Positions 59,818-64,000 of a stretch of DNA of 64,000 nucleotides are shown here, one piece after another. The stretch is from Solwaraspora sp. WMMA2065 (GTDB lineage Bacteria > Actinomycetota > Actinomycetes > Mycobacteriales > Micromonosporaceae). Every line of letters begins with the position of its first letter. Within the stretch, counting starts at the first letter, position 1. The notes under the pieces are model-generated. The model was not told where the DNA came from. It worked only from the letters and a program-made list of their open reading frames with translations, and did no database searches. Both the position numbers and the translations under genes were made by a program. The stretch spans positions 4,154,001-4,218,000 of the forward strand of contig NZ_CP128361.1 of the NCBI RefSeq assembly GCF_030345075.1, in the 5' to 3' direction.

Positions 59818-60312
59818 ATGGCCAGCATCTCCTGGGCGGATTCGTACCTCGGACAGCTACGGGCGCTGGCCGGCGACCGTACCCTGATGTTCGTCGGTGC
59901 CCGCTGTGTGGTCCGCGACCCCGACGACCGGGTCCTGCTGATCCGGCGGTCGGACAACGGGCTGTGGGCGCTACCGGCCGGCGCGATGGAGCTCGGCGAG
60001 TCGATCGCCGGCTGCGCCGCCCGGGAGGTCTACGAGGAGACCGGGCTGCGGGCCGCCGGGGTCACCCCGTTCGCCATGCACACCGGCGCCGACTACACCT
60101 TCACCAACATGTTCGACGACACGTACCAGCTCTTCGTGGTCTGCTTCCGGGTCGACGGCTTCGCCGGCGAGCTGCTGACCGTCACCGACGAGACCACCGA
60201 CGCCGGGTTCTTCGCGCACGCCGAGATGCCGGCCCCGTTGGCCGGCACCGTCGGCGAGACCCTCACCGATCTGGCCGCCTTCGAGCACTCCGGCCAGCTG
60301 GTGTTGAAGTAG
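59818..60312 (+). CDS. Nudix hydrolase
   Basis: 164 residues. A complete Nudix box G-x5-E-x7-REVxEExGL is present: GAMELGESIAGCAA, then REVYEETGLRAAG (about 59-84). It hydrolyses a nucleoside diphosphate linked to another moiety. A helical N-terminus (SWADSYLGQLRALAGDRTLM) resembles the ADP-ribose/unknown-substrate group with an extra leading helix. ATG 59818 lies 6 nt after TAAGGT with no ribosome site, so the mRNA is probably leaderless. Substrate unknown. Confidence 0.9.
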   Translation: MASISWADSYLGQLRALAGDRTLMFVGARCVVRDPDDRVLLIRRSDNGLWALPAGAMELGESIAGCAAREVYEETGLRAAGVTPFAMHTGADYTFTNMFDDTYQLFVVCFRVDGFAGELLTVTDETTDAGFFAHAEMPAPLAGTVGETLTDLAAFEHSGQLVLK

Positions 60313-60329
60313 ACCCGGACGCCTACGGG

Positions 60330-61913
60330 CTATCCGGCGAGGTCGGCGGAGGTGGTCTGCGACTCGACCTCGCCGCGCAGCTCCCGGTCCGGCAGCACCA
60401 ACGTGATCAGCACGGCGACAACCGCGACCATGCCGGTCACCAGGAACACCGTGTGCAGCGACTCCACGAAGGCGTACTGGATGGCGTCCCGGACCGGGTC
60501 GGGCAGCGCCAGGATCACCGCCGGCTGGTCGATCGAGATCTCCGCGCCGCCGGCGGCGGCGATGTCGGCGGCCTGCTCCGGCGGCAGCTGGGCGATCGCG
60601 GCGGGCATCCGGTCGGCCAGCTCACCGGTCAGCCGTGCGTTGAGCACCGCGCCGAGGATCGCGACCCCGAACGAGCCGCCGAGCGTCCGGAAGAAGGTCA
60701 CCGTGGAGGTGCCGGCACCCAGGTCGCGCAGCGGGATCGCGTTCTGCACGGCGAGCACCAGCGACTGCATGGACAGCCCGAGCCCGACACCGACCGCCAC
60801 CATCACCAGGAACGCCTGCCAGAGCGGGCTGGTCACCTCCAGCTGAGTGAAGAGCAGACCACCGGCGACCAGCGCCCCCGAGCCGGCCACCGGGAACCAC
60901 TTGTACCGGCCGTACCGGGTCATCGCCCGTCCGGCGGCCACCGAGGTGACGATGATGCCGGCCATCATCGGCAGCATCAGCAGACCACTGGCCGTCGGTG
61001 AGGCGCCCTTGACGATCTGCAGGTAGAGCGGGATGAAGATGATCGACCCGAACATGGCCAGACCGAGCACGAAGCCGGCGGCGTTGGCCAGCGCGAAGGT
61101 CGGTTCCCGGAACAGCCTCAGCGGCAGGATCGGCTCGGCGACCCGGGACTCCTGGACGAGGAAGATCGCGGCGAGGACCGCACCGACGGCGAACAGTCCG
61201 ATGATCACCGGGGAGCCCCAGGCGTACTCGCCGCCACCCCAGCTCAGCGCCAGCAGGATGGCGCTGACCCCGGCCACCAGCAGGGTCGCGCCGAGCCAGT
61301 CGATCGCGTGGTCCCGCCGCCGGAACGGGATCAGCCGCATCACGTACCAGCAGATGACCATCGCGATGATCGCCAGCGGCACGTTGATGTAGAAGATCCA
61401 GCGCCAGTTCGTCTCCGCGAAGTAGCCGCCGGCCAGCGGCCCGGCCACCGACGCCAGGCCGAAGACGGCGCCGAACAGGCCCTGGTAGCGCCCGCGGTCG
61501 CGGGGCGACACAACGTCCGAGATGATGGTGAACGCAAGGGTCATCAGACCGCCGGCGCCGAGCCCCTGCAGGCCCCGGGTGACGATCAGCTGGGTCATGT
61601 TCTGCGACATGCCGGCCAGCAACGAGCCCAGCAGGAACATCCCGATCGCGAACAGGAACACCGGTCGGCGGCCGATCAGGTCGGCGGTCTTGCCGTACAG
61701 CGGCGTCGACGCGGTGGACGCCAGCAGGTACGCGGTGACCACCCACGAGTAGTGGTTGATCCCGCCCAGCTCGCCGACGATGGTGGGCAGCGCCACCCCG
61801 ACGATGGTCTGGTCGAGCGCGGCCAGCAGCATCCCGGTCATCAGGCTGGCCAGCAGCAGCAGGATCTGCCGGCGACTGAGCGCTGGCGCGACCCGCTCCT
61901 CTGTGGTCGTCAT
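60330..61913 (-). CDS. DHA2-family (EmrB/QacA-like) MFS efflux transporter, 14 TM
   Basis: 527 residues, about 14 hydrophobic helices. DHA2 motifs: LAALDQTIVGVALPTIVGEL (motif D1), GKTADLIGRRPVFLFAI (motif A), RGLQGLGAGGLM (motif B) and GLASVAGPLAGGYFAETNWR WIFYINVP-like motif C region. Exports drugs or toxic metabolites by proton antiport. ATG 61913 overlaps the stop of marR (ATGA), so regulator and pump are co-translated. Confidence 0.92.
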   Translation of the reverse strand: MTTTEERVAPALSRRQILLLLASLMTGMLLAALDQTIVGVALPTIVGELGGINHYSWVVTAYLLASTASTPLYGKTADLIGRRPVFLFAIGMFLLGSLLAGMSQNMTQLIVTRGLQGLGAGGLMTLAFTIISDVVSPRDRGRYQGLFGAVFGLASVAGPLAGGYFAETNWRWIFYINVPLAIIAMVICWYVMRLIPFRRRDHAIDWLGATLLVAGVSAILLALSWGGGEYAWGSPVIIGLFAVGAVLAAIFLVQESRVAEPILPLRLFREPTFALANAAGFVLGLAMFGSIIFIPLYLQIVKGASPTASGLLMLPMMAGIIVTSVAAGRAMTRYGRYKWFPVAGSGALVAGGLLFTQLEVTSPLWQAFLVMVAVGVGLGLSMQSLVLAVQNAIPLRDLGAGTSTVTFFRTLGGSFGVAILGAVLNARLTGELADRMPAAIAQLPPEQAADIAAAGGAEISIDQPAVILALPDPVRDAIQYAFVESLHTVFLVTGMVAVVAVLITLVLPDRELRGEVESQTTSADLAG

Positions 61914-62431
61914 TGTGGTGTTTCCCCTTCCCCCCGCGGACAGCGATCCGCCGGATCCGTCCCCCCGTAGCGGGCGGTGATCGTCTCGTTGAGCCGGGTC
62001 AGCAACCGCCCGAACTCGCTCATCTCGTCCGGGGACCAGTCGGCCAGCAGGTCCCGCATCGCGCCCACCCAGATCGCCCGGTTGCGGGTGTAGACCTGCA
62101 CGCCGAGCTCGGTCGCCGCGATCACGCTGGCCCGCCGGTCGGTGGGATCCGGCGTACGGGTGGCCAGCCCGGCCGCCTCCAGCGCGGCGACCTGGCGGCT
62201 CACCGTGGACAGGTCCAGGCCGAGGCCGTCGGCGAGCACGCTGAGCCGGGCCGGTCGGTCGCCGGCGATCCGCACCAGCAGGGTGTACGCCGCCCGCTCC
62301 AGCGGCGGGTCGAACCGCAGCCGTTGGTAGAACATGTGCACCGACCGGTGGAAGACGCCGAACTGCTTGCCGAGGGCGATGAGCTCCGCGTCGGGACCGG
62401 TCGGCGGGTCGGTGTGCACCGCCGATCTCAC
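61910..62431 (-). CDS. MarR family regulator of the DHA2 pump
   Basis: 173 residues. Winged helix: PLERAAYTLLVRIAGDRPAR, LADGLGLDLSTVSRQVAALE (recognition helix) and wing RTPDPTDRRASVIAAT. GTG 62431 starts the conserved region; ribosome site is weak (GATGGG). The 492-codon reading from 63388 is antisense to hldE and is rejected. A 15-bp palindrome (62445-62459) lies 14 bp upstream and is the likely operator controlling this gene, the pump and perhaps the divergent hldE-like gene. Confidence 0.87.
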   Translation of the reverse strand: MRSAVHTDPPTGPDAELIALGKQFGVFHRSVHMFYQRLRFDPPLERAAYTLLVRIAGDRPARLSVLADGLGLDLSTVSRQVAALEAAGLATRTPDPTDRRASVIAATELGVQVYTRNRAIWVGAMRDLLADWSPDEMSEFGRLLTRLNETITARYGGTDPADRCPRGEGETPQ

Positions 62432-62444
62432 CCCATCCGATAGT

Positions 62445-62459
62445 TGCTTGCTACAAGCA
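62445..62459. promoter_or_regulatory. Putative MarR operator upstream of the DHA2 unit
   Basis: TGCTTG and CAAGCA are perfect 6-bp arms around CTA, located between the marR start and the divergent hldE-like gene. The size and site fit a MarR dimer. Confidence 0.6.
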
Positions 62460-62509
62460 TTCTGCCATGCCGGAGCGGAAAGCCAACCGATATACCTGTG
62501 ATCCCCGAC

Positions 62510-64000
62510 ATGTACCGACCCGCACGTTTGACCGCGCCCGTCCCGGGCACCCGCTGCCCCATGCGGCCCTCGTCCAACGACCAGCGGCACCGCACCGGGC
62601 CGGCCGGCCCTGCCGGACCGCCCGGCGGCGCCGATCCCACCGGCCTCGGCGACCTCGTCGCGCAGTGGTCCGGCCACCCCGTCCTGGTCGTCGGTGACGC
62701 GATGCTCGACGAATGGCGGTTCGCCACCTCCACCCGGCTCTGCCGGGAGGCACCCGCCCCGGTGCTCACCCTGGACCGGCGCCAGATCGCCGCCGGCGGT
62801 GCCGCGAACACCGCGGTCAACCTCGCCGCGCTCGGCGCCCGCCCGCTGCTGGTCGCCCCGATCGGCGTCGACCCGGTCGGCGACCAGGTGGCCCGCTGCC
62901 TGCACCGGGCCGGCGTGCAGGACCGGATGGTCGCCCAGCCGGGCACCCGTACCCCGGCGAAACGTCGGCTGCTCGCCGCCGACCAGATCCTGCTCCGCGA
63001 GGACGACGGCGGGCCGGCCGGCCCGCTCCCGGCCGAACAGGTCGAACGGCTGCTCGCCGCGCTCGTCGCCAGCACCGAGGAGATCCGGCTCGGCCCCGCC
63101 GAGCCGGATGTCGACGGCACCGGGGCGAATCCCGACGTGGTCCGGCCCGACCTGGTCATCTGCGACTACGGGCTCGGCGCGCTGCCCGACCGGATCCGCC
63201 GATGGCTGATCCGGCACCGGACCCGGTACGGCACCGTGGCCCTCGACGCCCACGACCTCACCCGGTGGTCCGGGCTGCGACCGACCCTGATCACGCCCAG
63301 CATCGCCGAGGCCGCACCGGTCGTCGGCGAACCCACGCCGGACCGCGACCGCGTCGCCGCCGCCCGGCGGCTGCTGCCCCGGCTGCACGCCGCAACCGGG
63401 GCGGACCTGGTGGCGGTGACCCTGGACACCGACGGCTCAGTCGTCGGCGACCGCAGCGGCGCCACGCACCACTGCCGTACCGAGCCGGTCGCGGCCAGCC
63501 GGGCGGTCGGCGCCGGCGACACCTACCTGGCCGCTCTCACCCTGTCGGTGGTCGCCGGTGCCACCCTGCCGGTCGCCGGCGAGCTGGCCCAGCTCGCCGC
63601 CGCGCTGACCGTAGGAGACTGCGGCACCTGCGTCTGCCACCGAGACACGCTGACCGACGCGTTGACCGAGGCGTTCCCGGCCGCGGCCGAAAGCGGCGGC
63701 CGGCGGGTCACCACCCCGGCTGCGACCCCGGCCGCCGGGACCGACCCCGCCGACCTCGTCGAGCAGGTACGCGTACAGCGTGCCGCCGGAGCCCGGATCG
63801 TCTTCACCAACGGCTGCTTCGACGTGCTGCACCGCGGTCACGTCGGCTACCTGGCGGAGGCCGCCGCCCTCGGCGACCTGCTGATCGTCGCCGTCAACTC
63901 GGACCACAGCGTGCGGCGGCTGAAAGGGCCGGACCGGCCGGTCAATCCGGCCGAGGACCGGGTCGCCGTGCTCGCCGCGCTGACCAGCGTCGACCACGTG
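62510..64000 (+). CDS. HldE-type bifunctional heptose kinase/adenylyltransferase (C-terminus outside window)
   Basis: 497 codons visible, running off the right edge. After a 45-residue Pro/Gly-rich start comes a PfkB-family kinase ([40 protein letters not shown], and the catalytic-type [17 protein letters not shown]). From residue about 425 the nucleotidyltransferase begins: [20 protein letters not shown] with the HxGH motif. HldE makes ADP-heptose precursors: it phosphorylates heptose 7-phosphate at C1 and later adenylates it. The start may be ATG 62510 or ATG 62561; neither has a ribosome site. Confidence 0.88.
   Translation, partial: MYRPARLTAPVPGTRCPMRPSSNDQRHRTGPAGPAGPPGGADPTGLGDLVAQWSGHPVLVVGDAMLDEWRFATSTRLCREAPAPVLTLDRRQIAAGGAANTAVNLAALGARPLLVAPIGVDPVGDQVARCLHRAGVQDRMVAQPGTRTPAKRRLLAADQILLREDDGGPAGPLPAEQVERLLAALVASTEEIRLGPAEPDVDGTGANPDVVRPDLVICDYGLGALPDRIRRWLIRHRTRYGTVALDAHDLTRWSGLRPTLITPSIAEAAPVVGEPTPDRDRVAAARRLLPRLHAATGADLVAVTLDTDGSVVGDRSGATHHCRTEPVAASRAVGAGDTYLAALTLSVVAGATLPVAGELAQLAAALTVGDCGTCVCHRDTLTDALTEAFPAAAESGGRRVTTPAATPAAGTDPADLVEQVRVQRAAGARIVFTNGCFDVLHRGHVGYLAEAAALGDLLIVAVNSDHSVRRLKGPDRPVNPAEDRVAVLAALTSVDHV

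Overview
The window is high-GC actinobacterial DNA, most like the family Micromonosporaceae (Micromonospora and relatives). The evidence is third-position GC bias, many GTG starts, ATGA/GTGA gene overlaps, a SepH division protein, futalosine-pathway menaquinone genes, a cell-wall arabinofuranosyltransferase homologue, NHEJ genes and a large Rhs/Hint exotoxin. Family placement is inferred from gene content and from remembered gene order; no search was run. No rRNA, tRNA or CRISPR array was seen.

About 1-9.2 kb: envelope and housekeeping genes (CDP-alcohol phosphatidyltransferase, PspC protein, AftA-like GT-C enzyme, GT2 glycosyltransferase, DUF4230 protein, nitroreductase, aldose epimerase, PdxH). 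About 9.4-30 kb: a conserved actinobacterial core: citrate synthase, serC, sepH, a marR-MFS pair, an NCS2 purine permease, DUF2530/DUF3027 proteins, a second MFS protein, mqnB-mqnD, a cold-shock protein, a HAD phosphatase, a helicase-associated protein and XPB helicase. A secreted GH30 glucuronoxylanase with CBM2, plus small ORFs, sits between the last two. About 30-33 kb: NHEJ genes, with separate LigD-type polymerase and ligase genes divergent from ku.

About 33-53 kb is accessory. A zinc-ribbon protein, a DivIVA-like protein and a short GntR regulator lie between two very long perfect hairpins. Then come a CBM2 protein without a catalytic domain, a frameshifted Old Yellow Enzyme with doxX under a divergent MarR regulator and a large operator, and the main feature of the window: a secreted Rhs-repeat/Hint polymorphic toxin of about 2260 aa. 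Its DNRLRE/LamG partner is encoded upstream, a low-GC putative immunity gene overlaps its 3' end, and a LamG paralogue lies downstream. Base composition falls from about 70% to about 50% GC at the Hint/toxin junction, as expected for exchange of toxin-immunity cassettes.

About 53-64 kb: a tightly coupled metallophore-type ABC uptake operon containing a methyltransferase, a glutamine cyclotransferase, an ArsR/membrane coiled-coil/MDR oxidoreductase operon, a Nudix hydrolase, a marR-DHA2 efflux pair, and the start of a bifunctional HldE-type heptose kinase/adenylyltransferase that runs off the right edge. Several genes look leaderless: a TANNNT -10 hexamer lies 6-7 nt before the start codon.
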